DNA of 64,000 nt from Sphaerospermopsis aphanizomenoides BCCUSP55 (GTDB taxonomy: Bacteria > Cyanobacteriota > Cyanobacteriia > Cyanobacteriales > Nostocaceae): NCBI RefSeq assembly GCF_001586785.1, contig NZ_LUFH02000005.1:1-64000 (forward strand). Direction: 5' to 3'. Under the pieces are notes generated by a model, which saw nothing but the letters and a program-made list of their open reading frames with translations, did no database searches and was not told the origin of the DNA. The first letter of the stretch is position 1; the number at the start of each line of letters is the position of its first letter. Both the position numbers and the translations under genes were made by a program. Shown here in pieces: positions 1-7,494 of the stretch.

Positions 1-36
1 GTCTCCCCTGCCTCCCCTGCCTCCCCTGCTTTCTTC

Positions 37-68
37 ACTGTCACCTGTCACCTGTCACCTGTCACCTA
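37..68. repeat. Short tandem repeat, heptamer TGTCACC
   Basis: About four head-to-tail copies of the heptamer TGTCACC lie just beyond the stop codon of the S1 gene. A decamer-like CTCCCCTGC run precedes it at 1-30. The same heptamer recurs at many gene ends in this window, sometimes on the other strand. It matches the short tandemly repeated repetitive sequences known from Nostocales. Confidence 0.9.
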
Positions 69-73
69 TCTCT

Positions 74-976
74 CTACTCTGCCGGTTTGTTAGCAGCGCG
101 ATTAGCACGAGCTTCAGCGGAATTCATCACTTCAGCCATATTTTCTAGCAATTCACCAGGATAGTTTTCCAAAACTCTGGTAGAAATAGCTACTCTTCCT
201 TTACCTTCATCTAAGTCAATAATTACAGCTTTGACTGACTGACCAACTTGAAAGACTTTTTCCAAAGATTCAATAAATTTCTGGCTGACTTGTTTGATGT
301 GTAGCAAGGCGCTAACACCATCTAAATCTACAAATACACCAAAAGGTTTAATACCAGTTACTTTCCCTTCTACCAACTGACCAACTTCTAATAGACTTAA
401 GTTGCTAGAACGAGCTGCTAAACGTTGGGAAAGGATCAGTTTTTTATTGCTGCGGTCTACTTCCAAAAACCCCACAGACAGAGTTTGACCTTTGAGTGCT
501 TCTAGGTTATCACGCTCGGCCAGGTGCGATCGCGGAATAAATCCTCGCAGAGCAAGAACTTCAACAGTCACACCGCCTTTATTGACACCAGTTACTCGTG
601 CTTGTACCGTTTGGGAATTTTCCTGCATTTGTGCGAGTTTTTCCCAGATGTGCTGAATTTCTAACTGCTTACGAGAAAGAGTAACTTGACCTTCAGCATC
701 CTGTTCCCGGATAATCAAAAACTCTAGTTCCTCATTCATCGGCAGCACTTCCGATAAATTAGTCACTACTCTCAACGCAGCCTCATCGCGGGGCAGAAAA
801 GCAGAGGATTTGCCACCAATATCAACATAAGCGCCATCATGGTCAAGCTGGAACACCTTGCCATGTACGACTTGTCCCTTTTGAAATTGGTAATCGTGTT
901 TTTCTAGTGCTTTGGCAAAATCATCCATTGAAAAGGACGAATTGGCTGTTTGAGAAAGTTTTGATTCGGAATTCAT
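74..976 (-). CDS. Short cyanobacterial 30S ribosomal protein S1 homologue
   Basis: This 300-aa protein has three S1-type OB-fold RNA-binding domains, at roughly residues 33-102, 118-183 and 197-267. The third has the typical GKVTGIKPFGVFVDLDGVSA pattern. S1 proteins bind mRNA and help load it on the 30S subunit. Cyanobacterial and chloroplast S1 proteins carry three domains against six in E. coli, so the length is normal. No Shine-Dalgarno sequence precedes the ATG, which is common for this gene class. It could be either of the two S1 paralogues that cyanobacteria often have (rps1A or rps1B); I cannot tell which, so I give no symbol. Confidence 0.85.
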   Translation of the reverse strand: MNSESKLSQTANSSFSMDDFAKALEKHDYQFQKGQVVHGKVFQLDHDGAYVDIGGKSSAFLPRDEAALRVVTNLSEVLPMNEELEFLIIREQDAEGQVTLSRKQLEIQHIWEKLAQMQENSQTVQARVTGVNKGGVTVEVLALRGFIPRSHLAERDNLEALKGQTLSVGFLEVDRSNKKLILSQRLAARSSNLSLLEVGQLVEGKVTGIKPFGVFVDLDGVSALLHIKQVSQKFIESLEKVFQVGQSVKAVIIDLDEGKGRVAISTRVLENYPGELLENMAEVMNSAEARANRAANKPAE

Positions 977-1007
977 GATTTTTGAAGATAAATTGTTATG
1001 AGCAGAA

Positions 1008-1050
1008 GGAGTTGCAGGAGTTACAGGAGTTACAGAAGTTACAGGAGTTC
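1008..1050. repeat. Tandem AGGAGTTAC nonamer repeat
   Basis: About four imperfect copies of the nonamer AGGAGTTAC lie between the S1 gene and the upstream hydrolase gene. On the minus strand this lies in the 5' region of the S1 gene, so it could be part of its leader. It looks like simple slipped-strand repetition. Confidence 0.7.
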
Positions 1051-1114
1051 TTCTTTCTTGATCAAACTCACAAAAAGGAGAAATAGTAACTGAGAATAAT
1101 CTGACAACCTCTGT

Positions 1115-1864
1115 TTAACCTCCTAGAGTGGCGGCAAAAAGTTGTTTTACTTGCTCCCAAGCATCAGCCGCAGCTATAGGATTATAGCTGGCGCGACGGT
1201 CACAGAAAAATCCGTGATCAGATCCATCGTAGCGAAACACACGATGAGAAATGTTGTGTTTTTGTAACTCGGCGGCAATTTCGTCTACCTGTGCTTGGGG
1301 AATACTGGCATCGTTCATCCCAAAAAAGGCGTAAATAGTGCCTGGAATTTCTCTCGTGCGGGTGATGGTAGGTTCTCCACCTCCGGGTGTATGGGTCGTA
1401 ATCCTCGCACCGTAAAAAGACGCAGTGGCTTTAATATCAGGGAGAGTGGCGGCTAAATATGCTATATGACCACCAAAACAAAAGCCTATACAACCAAAGC
1501 TGTCTTTTTTGACTTGGGGTAAAGTTTTGAGATAATTAATAGCTGCTTGAATATCGCTCAATAATTGTGAGGCTGTGGTTTGTGACCAGGCGTATTTTCT
1601 CCCCACTGCCACATCTTCAGGGGTGTAACCAGTTTCAAAACCAGGGGCTTGACGTTGAAAGAGTGCCGGAGCGATCGCCACATATCCCAGTTTAGCAATT
1701 CGTTCTGTCACATCTCGAATATGAACGTTAACCCCAAATATCTCTTGTAAAACCACAATTCCTGGGTAAAAACCTGGTGTTGTAGGTTTTGCCAGATAAG
1801 CATCTATTTGACAATCATCTTGGGAAAGTTTAACCTTGGCGGTGTCTATGGTTAGGTCTGTCAT
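1115..1864 (-). CDS. Dienelactone hydrolase family protein
   Basis: This is a 249-aa alpha/beta hydrolase. The nucleophile elbow is G-F-C-F-G-G, with the cysteine nucleophile typical of dienelactone hydrolases. A later Asp (in FFGMNDASIP) and a C-terminal His (in SDHGFF) complete the Cys-Asp-His triad. These are cytosolic enzymes that open lactone or ester rings; the true substrate in cyanobacteria is not known. I chose the ATG that gives MTDLTID. A TTG five codons upstream is possible but has no support. It runs in the same direction as the S1 gene, 138 bp away, with repeats between, so co-transcription is uncertain. Confidence 0.85.
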   Translation of the reverse strand: MTDLTIDTAKVKLSQDDCQIDAYLAKPTTPGFYPGIVVLQEIFGVNVHIRDVTERIAKLGYVAIAPALFQRQAPGFETGYTPEDVAVGRKYAWSQTTASQLLSDIQAAINYLKTLPQVKKDSFGCIGFCFGGHIAYLAATLPDIKATASFYGARITTHTPGGGEPTITRTREIPGTIYAFFGMNDASIPQAQVDEIAAELQKHNISHRVFRYDGSDHGFFCDRRASYNPIAAADAWEQVKQLFAATLGG

Positions 1865-2000
1865 AAGAATTTTTACCAATCTTCCGTGATTTGATCTAAC
1901 TATGCCAGTATGTTCAAGATGTTGTTAATCAAATCGCTATATTCATTGTGAATTTTAAACTTTGAATTTTGTGCCTCTTTTCCGATGAACTATGTCTAAC

Positions 2001-2031
2001 GCCACGCTTTGCGAACGTTCACGCGTAGTGT
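2001..2031. repeat. Palindromic GCCACGC/GCGAAC repeat
   Basis: This GC-rich stretch contains GCCACGCTTTGCGAACG followed by a partly complementary arm. Related sequences occur at 25806-25828, 29184-29200 and, on the other strand, in the tandem unit at 39233-39294. This is a dispersed palindromic repeat type common in Nostocales intergenic DNA. Confidence 0.6.
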
Positions 2032-2154
2032 CTTTGTTCCAGTCAAGAGTCATCTGCTATATTTTGAATTTCCCTTTGCAGTACAAGTAATATATTTAAT
2101 AGGTAGTATACACATCTGGTGAGGTGAAGCTACCAGTAATCAGGAGAATTGGTA

Positions 2155-3141
2155 ATGATTCAATTCCGTATTCAGCCAGACAGTGAAATTCCTGCATCCA
2201 GCCAACTGTTTAATCAAATCCGATTTGCGATCGCATCTGGTCAATATCCACCCGGATACAAATTGCCCAGCACACGGGCGTTAGCTATGCAAACCGGACT
2301 ACATCGTAATACCATTAGCAAAGTTTACCGCCAGTTGGAAGACGAGGGATTTGTTGAAAGTCTGGCAGGTTCAGGAATTTACGTCCGCGCTCAAGGTCAC
2401 GAGGGTGGGAGTAGACTACAGTTACCAATTCTCAAACAATATCCTGAAGCCTACAAAGTAGTCCAAAAAACATTGGATGAATTGCTCAATCAAGGCTGTT
2501 CCCTCAATCAAGCACGGGAGTTATTTCTCGCAGAAGTTGATTGGCGCTTGCGTTGCAGTGCTAGAGTGCTGGTAGTAGTACCATCTCAAGACCTTGGTGC
2601 AGGGGAATTAATGGTAGATGAATTGGAAGAATCCCTACAAATTCCAGTCCAACTGGTAGCAATGGAAGAATTAGCAGCGGTACTAGAACAAACTACCTCC
2701 GCCACATTAGTTACCAGTCGATATTTTATTGGAGAAGTGGAAGCGATCGCTGCACCCAAAGCCGTGCGCGTCATTCCTCTAGATATTCATGACTATGGTA
2801 AGGAACTTAACGTAGTCAAAAGCTTACCCAGAGCTAGTTGTATTGGCATAGTTAGCCTCAGTCCAGGCATTCTCAGAGCTACAGATGTTATTCTCCACGG
2901 CTTACGCGGAGATGAACTTTTAGTTATGACTTCTCAACCCAAAGATGCCTACAAACTCAATGCCATAGTTAAGCGGTCAGAAATCATCTTCTGTACAGAT
3001 CAAATCAGTTATTCAACAGCACAAGCAGCAATACAAACATTAGTAGACGACCTCATTCGTCCACCCAAACTCATCCGCTGTGAAAACTACATCGGTTCTC
3101 AGTCCATTAATTTGCTGAAACGAGAACTGGGTTTAACCTGA
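2155..3141 (+). CDS. plmA: GntR-family transcription regulator, probably PlmA
   Basis: Residues 1-75 form a GntR-type winged helix (PSTRALAMQTGLHRNTISKV, then the EGFVES wing). The ~250-residue C-terminal part is neither a UTRA nor an aminotransferase domain. This layout, the ~330-aa length and the cyanobacterial context fit PlmA, the conserved cyanobacterial GntR regulator first linked to plasmid maintenance in Anabaena and later shown to bind PipX-PII. That would tie it to nitrogen and carbon sensing. The ATG at 2155 has a good AGGAG eight bases upstream. The TTG two codons earlier falls too close to that site. The family is sure; the name rests on length and overall look. Confidence 0.8.
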   Translation: MIQFRIQPDSEIPASSQLFNQIRFAIASGQYPPGYKLPSTRALAMQTGLHRNTISKVYRQLEDEGFVESLAGSGIYVRAQGHEGGSRLQLPILKQYPEAYKVVQKTLDELLNQGCSLNQARELFLAEVDWRLRCSARVLVVVPSQDLGAGELMVDELEESLQIPVQLVAMEELAAVLEQTTSATLVTSRYFIGEVEAIAAPKAVRVIPLDIHDYGKELNVVKSLPRASCIGIVSLSPGILRATDVILHGLRGDELLVMTSQPKDAYKLNAIVKRSEIIFCTDQISYSTAQAAIQTLVDDLIRPPKLIRCENYIGSQSINLLKRELGLT

Positions 3142-3175
3142 CAGTTTTCATTTTGAGAGGTAATACCATTTTGGA

Positions 3176-3301
3176 TTTTAGATTTTAGATTTTGGATTTT
3201 AGATTTTGGATTGATAACCGTAGACAATGGAAAACTTTTACCACTGTCACCTGTCACCTGTCACCTGTCACCTGTCACCTGTCACCTGTCACCTGTCACC
3301 T
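3176..3301. repeat. TTTTAGA/TTTTGGA repeats and (TGTCACC)n array
   Basis: Between the regulator and the convergent DUF1636 gene there are several ATTTTAGA/ATTTTGGA units (3176-3213). About eight copies of the TGTCACC heptamer follow (3244-3301), running right up to the stop codon of the next gene. A reading frame across it encodes only the repeat and is not a gene. Confidence 0.9.
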
Positions 3302-3719
3302 ATAAACTGGGAATTCTTGCCAAAATGCCTTTTTTTAAAGGTTCTGGGCGTTCTGACCAAGGTAGGACACCATCAGGCTGAGAGTAGTATTTACTGGCAC
3401 ATTCCAACACTGCTTCAGCACAACCTTCAACCGGCAAATCACCGAATAGATAAGTTAACTTGCCTTGACCAGCAAAAGCGACGACACAGGAACGGTTACA
3501 AGCACTCATACATTCAACTTCTTTGATGGGGAACTTATCCCGTAAATCCCAATTTTGCGCGACTTGCTGAATTGCTTGTAGAAGTTTTTGACCGCCGCTT
3601 TCACCGACACGCTTACCATCTTGCCAAACACTGGCGCAGGTTTTGCACACAAATAAACTATGAGAAGCTACACCAGGTTCACTGGTAGGGGAAAGGGGAG
3701 AAATGTTAGCAGCAGTCAT
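3300..3719 (-). CDS. DUF1636 family, predicted 2Fe-2S thioredoxin-like protein
   Basis: This protein of about 139 aa has the DUF1636 cysteine pattern: C-K-T-C near the N-terminus (LFVCKTCASVW), then C-M-S-A-C-N-R-S-C. Four of these cysteines probably bind a 2Fe-2S cluster in a thioredoxin-like ferredoxin fold. The biochemical role of the family is unknown; elsewhere it is often found near cobalt or cobalamin genes, but no such neighbour is present here. The ATG at 3719 has AGGA five bases upstream. A longer GTG start (3743) has no such site. Confidence 0.8.
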   Translation of the reverse strand: MTAANISPLSPTSEPGVASHSLFVCKTCASVWQDGKRVGESGGQKLLQAIQQVAQNWDLRDKFPIKEVECMSACNRSCVVAFAGQGKLTYLFGDLPVEGCAEAVLECASKYYSQPDGVLPWSERPEPLKKGILARIPSL

Positions 3720-3801
3720 CTGTATCCTCGCAGATTTGCACAATTTATAATTATACTGCCAGCATTTTGATTCACACAGTTTTTGATGATATTGGTTGTT
3801 G

Positions 3802-6510
3802 TCACACCGTGCTGGAATCTGTGTCTGTATTCAATTTCGTTAAATCTTTTCTTTCCAGAATAGTTCCTACAAGATTAGCCGCTAGAAGATTAGCCCGTTG
3901 AAGATCCGCCCCATGAAGATCTGCCCCATGAAGATTAGCCCGTTGAAAATTAACCTGTTGAAGATTAGCCCATTGAAGATTAGCCCGTTGAAGATTAGCC
4001 CGTTGAAGATCCGCCCCATGAAGATCCGTCTCATGAAGATTAGCCCGTTGAAAATTAACCCGTTGAAGATTAGCCCATTGAAGATTAGCCTCTTGAAAAT
4101 TAGCCTCTTGAAGATTAGCCCATTGAAGATTAGCTTGATAAAAATCTTGATGAATCAAAATACACTTCTGTAAATCTAAAAAACTCAAATAATTTAAGCA
4201 AAAAACTTGATTCTTAAAATCTAATCTTTGTCCCCGTAGTCGAGAAATCCACACACCAAAATCTTGAGGAGAATGCCATTTAATCTCGGAAACTTTCTTG
4301 GTCACTCTAGCACAAGCATTCAACACAACTAATAATGCTTCTTCTGCATTTCGCGCTTGCCGATTTTCTTCATAAAAATTAGCTAACTTCAATTCTTCCA
4401 TCGGCATCCCCTCACGTAACATAAAACTAATCAAATTACATAAAGTTTGCTGCCATCTCTCAACATTTTTTAGTAATTGCAACTGCATTTCATCAAAAAT
4501 AAAGCTAAATAGGTACTCATTGAGAGGAGATGTTCCACACAAAATAGCCCATTGTTTTAAAGCCTCTTTTTCATCCCAGCCTTTACGGCGATTTTTTTGA
4601 CGTTCTGCTAACTGTTCATGAATAAAATCTAATTCTCGCACTATCCTTCTAGCTGTCAAATATTCACCAAAACTCTTATGAGTAAATTCAAAGGTTTTCT
4701 CCTGTTCCCTCACCCCACTCTGACGAAAATAAAAAGCAGTTAATAAACGAGTGATACCTGCTTCTGCTGCTTGCTGATATTCCGCAAAGAGATTTTGGAA
4801 ATGAATATTATCACTACAAATTTTTTCAATTTTACTAACCGTTGTAGTTCTTCCATCTCCGTGCCAACAAGCCAAAGCAATTTCTTCTAAAACTTCTGCA
4901 AATTCTTCCTCATCTTTAATTTTAAATTCTTGATTTATAGGATGTTTTTTATCAGCCCATTTACGTTTGTAAACTGCTTTGAGTAAATCTGCATAAATAC
5001 TATTCAAATTACTATCTGCGGAAAAATCTACTTCCCCACGAGCAAAACTTAAAGCTACCAAATAATTTAACAAAGGTTGAGCAGTAATTTCTCCTAGCTT
5101 ACCTTGATTTAATTCAGATGGTAAGCCAGTATATTCTATGCCTTTTGCTTCACCATAACCCTGCCACCATAAATTTCTTTGGTCTGTTTCTAACAATTTT
5201 TGGTCATCAACGTAATTATATTTCTCATTCTCTTCTAGAAAATAAGGCAGAACATACAATATTTCTTGTGATGAGTTATCCAATAAACTACTATTTGCTT
5301 GAATCGTTAAATTACGTCCAGTAATCAAAACTTGTAACCGAGTTTCCCGTTGATTAAAATTAGCTAAATTTTTATCAACCTTCTGAATAAACTCTTTAGC
5401 GACTTCTGCCCCAAGTTTACCCTGCATTGCTAATTCATCTAAGCCATCAAAGATAATTAATAATCGTGATTCAAAATCATTTGCTTGTAAAGGATTCTCT
5501 TTAATAAAACCATTACTTACAACAAAATCACCAACAGCATTAATTAAATTATCCGTAACTTCAAAGCGATGTAAGGGAATAAATAAAACTCTAACTTCTC
5601 CCTTTCTGGCTTGGTTAGCTGCAAATATTTTGGCAAAGGAAGATTTACCACTTCCGGGACCACCACTAATCACCCTCATCGCATCTTTAGAATCCGCTTT
5701 ATTTAACCAATTTTCTACTTCTGTTTCTAAATCAACAACAACCTGATCAAATTTATCTTCTTCTCTGCTAAAGGTATCTGTTTTTTTAACTTCAATTTTG
5801 CGTTTATAATAAGCCCGCAACGGCACATAAACCTGTTTTAAACCAAAGGCTTCATCAAACATCCTTTCATTAACTTGGTTTTCCAGCCACGCGCTATAAA
5901 TTTTCCATGCTTGTTGTCGTTCATTGGCTTTAACAAAAGGACTATTCAGGTTATTGATTAAAGATTGATATTTATCACTATTTTTTAACCATTCTTTGTG
6001 CAGTGCATAGACAAACTGACCGGGAATTTGATTACTAATAACTTTCGCTTCTGCTGAATTGATACCAAAGCTTTCTAACCATTGAGCAAAAGGTGTTTTA
6101 ATTGCTTCAACAATTACCAATTTTTCAGGATGATCAAAAAAGTTAATATCAATCGTTATTTCTTGTGATTCTAATTTTTTTAAACATTCCTCTAAACGAT
6201 GATTAACTATTATTTCAATATCTTTATTATCAGCATCTTGTAATAAATCTTTTCTCTCTTCTGCTAAAGTCCACATTGCTTGAATTAAAGCCCGAAAAAT
6301 TAACACCCAAGCAACTTCTCCAGGTTCTTTACCTAACCCAACTGCTGCGGCAACTTCCACCAGATTTTCTGGTACATTACCAAAATTCATCACAGCCGCA
6401 TTTGCACCAGCTTTGGTTACTGCTGTAAAAAAACTTCCGAAGTTAAAGTTAATGTTTCTATTTAATAATGCAACTGGCTTTTTGATGAGAATTCCTGATG
6501 TGTCTCTCAT
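3802..6510 (-). CDS. NACHT-domain NTPase with C-terminal pentapeptide repeats
   Basis: This protein has 902 aa. Residues 1-240 are mostly helical with no known enzyme motif, and resemble in general shape the helical N-terminal domains of bacterial NACHT proteins. The NACHT ATPase follows: Walker A GGPGSGKSS (about 283-291), Walker B IIFDGLDEL (352-360) and the LITGRN sensor strand (395-400). A helical region spans 450-780. About 20 pentapeptide repeats of A-N-L-Q-x type fill 790-895. The family groups bacterial NLR-like STAND ATPases, some with shown anti-phage activity; here the C-terminal repeats would be the sensor or a scaffold. It stands alone, with no adjacent effector gene, so any effector must lie in the N-terminal domain. 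Function is inferred. Confidence 0.85.
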   Translation of the reverse strand: MRDTSGILIKKPVALLNRNINFNFGSFFTAVTKAGANAAVMNFGNVPENLVEVAAAVGLGKEPGEVAWVLIFRALIQAMWTLAEERKDLLQDADNKDIEIIVNHRLEECLKKLESQEITIDINFFDHPEKLVIVEAIKTPFAQWLESFGINSAEAKVISNQIPGQFVYALHKEWLKNSDKYQSLINNLNSPFVKANERQQAWKIYSAWLENQVNERMFDEAFGLKQVYVPLRAYYKRKIEVKKTDTFSREEDKFDQVVVDLETEVENWLNKADSKDAMRVISGGPGSGKSSFAKIFAANQARKGEVRVLFIPLHRFEVTDNLINAVGDFVVSNGFIKENPLQANDFESRLLIIFDGLDELAMQGKLGAEVAKEFIQKVDKNLANFNQRETRLQVLITGRNLTIQANSSLLDNSSQEILYVLPYFLEENEKYNYVDDQKLLETDQRNLWWQGYGEAKGIEYTGLPSELNQGKLGEITAQPLLNYLVALSFARGEVDFSADSNLNSIYADLLKAVYKRKWADKKHPINQEFKIKDEEEFAEVLEEIALACWHGDGRTTTVSKIEKICSDNIHFQNLFAEYQQAAEAGITRLLTAFYFRQSGVREQEKTFEFTHKSFGEYLTARRIVRELDFIHEQLAERQKNRRKGWDEKEALKQWAILCGTSPLNEYLFSFIFDEMQLQLLKNVERWQQTLCNLISFMLREGMPMEELKLANFYEENRQARNAEEALLVVLNACARVTKKVSEIKWHSPQDFGVWISRLRGQRLDFKNQVFCLNYLSFLDLQKCILIHQDFYQANLQWANLQEANFQEANLQWANLQRVNFQRANLHETDLHGADLQRANLQRANLQWANLQQVNFQRANLHGADLHGADLQRANLLAANLVGTILERKDLTKLNTDTDSSTV
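3870..4140. repeat. 15-bp minisatellite inside the NACHT gene
   Basis: The 3' end of the NACHT gene is an almost perfect 15-bp repeat (GAAGATTAGCCCGTT on the plus strand) in about 17 units. It encodes the A-N-L-Q-R/W pentapeptides on the minus strand. The near identity at DNA level, not just protein level, points to recent expansion by slippage or unequal crossing-over. An open frame on the plus strand (3898-4173) is just the mirror of this repeat. Confidence 0.85.
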
Positions 6511-6597
6511 ATTTCAATACTTTTGATGTGAAAGCTAAAAATAAATATTTAGGTGGACTGAATTAAAAGAAAGCAATATTAAAGCTGATAATACAAT

Positions 6598-6630
6598 AAA
6601 TCCCCAACTCTTTTGATAAATCGGGGATTT
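6598..6630 (-). terminator. Likely terminator of the outer-membrane protein gene
   Basis: AAATCCCC and GGGGATTT form an eight-base-pair stem with a 17-base loop, downstream of the minus-strand gene ending at 6742. On the minus strand there is only a short T-containing tract after it, so termination may be partial. Confidence 0.5.
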
Positions 6631-6741
6631 TGCTTCTCATATTTTTATTACAGAACATTGCAAATCAATGAGGTAGAGAATCTAAATTCAAAGCCAGACA
6701 CTAAGACAGTTTTACTCCTGACTCCTGACTCCTACCTCTTC

Positions 6742-7245
6742 TCAAAATCTTAAACCTACACCACCTTGCAAAGATAAAGCTGTACCTCCACCATTGCGAT
6801 AGGCATCAAAAGCAATAATCGCGTTACCAAAAATCACTGTATTGCTATTAGGAACAACGTAATCAATTCCTGGTTGCAAAGCAAAACTAACTTTATTACC
6901 CACAGGGGAAGCAGTATCACCACTGGTTAATACCATTCCAGCACCCAGGTAAACATCAGTTTGCCAATTGATAGGCAAATCATAAGAAACAGTCGGTACT
7001 ATAGCCGTACCTTGACCAATTAAAGCTTGAGCGCGGAAAGAAACAGGAGTTTCTAGCAATTTGTAGCGAAAAGCCAAAACTCCACCCAATTGGGTATCCT
7101 CACTTAGTCCCACAGTCGGACCAATACCCACATAACTACCATAAGCGACTTGAGCTTGTGCAGGTTGATTATTGATCACCAAACTACAAATCGCACCAGT
7201 ACCCAGAACTGAAGCTACAGAAGCTAAATATTTAAGAGACTTCAT
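6742..7245 (-). CDS. Secreted or outer-membrane beta-barrel-like protein
   Basis: This 167-aa protein has a signal peptide (MKSLKYLASVASV..., with an A-Q-A cleavage site near residue 32). The mature part is rich in alternating polar and apolar beta-strand patterns with glycine turns, and ends in GLRF. A terminal aromatic residue is typical of outer-membrane barrels. About eight strands would fit. No named family is recognised. The ATG and a GTG directly before it (7248) are both possible; an AGGAG lies ten bases before the ATG. Confidence 0.6.
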   Translation of the reverse strand: MKSLKYLASVASVLGTGAICSLVINNQPAQAQVAYGSYVGIGPTVGLSEDTQLGGVLAFRYKLLETPVSFRAQALIGQGTAIVPTVSYDLPINWQTDVYLGAGMVLTSGDTASPVGNKVSFALQPGIDYVVPNSNTVIFGNAIIAFDAYRNGGGTALSLQGGVGLRF

Positions 7246-7441
7246 CACCCTACTACTCCTGACACCATTGATATAGATATGTTATCTATATTACTCCTAA
7301 TCTGAATTGGTGATTGGTGACTGGGAAAGAAGGAAAAAGGCAAGAGGCAAGAGGCAAGAGGCAAGAAGCAAAAGTTTTTTAATTTTGACTTTTGATTTTT
7401 GATTTTTGACTTGATGCCTCCCCATCTCCCCATCTCCTCTA

Positions 7442-7489
7442 TCACCTGTCACCTGTCACCTGTCACCTGTCACCTGTCACCTGTCACCT
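7442..7489. repeat. Short tandem repeat, heptamer TGTCACC
   Basis: Six to seven copies of the heptamer lie immediately after the stop codon of the RDD/pentapeptide gene. The position, right against a gene end, is the same as at 37, 3244, 34343 and 41001. Confidence 0.9.
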
Positions 7490-7494
7490 AAATA

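Noticed and set aside
3244-3301. Possible CRISPR array
   Set aside because: The repeat is a 7-bp simple tandem unit with no spacers. The same holds for all other short arrays in the window.
3898-4173. A 91-residue plus-strand frame (KISPLKISPLK)
   Set aside because: It is the antisense of the pentapeptide minisatellite in the NACHT gene.
7245-7445. 66-residue frame upstream of the beta-barrel gene
   Set aside because: Composed of TTTTTGATTT and GAGGCAAGAGGCAAG repeats.
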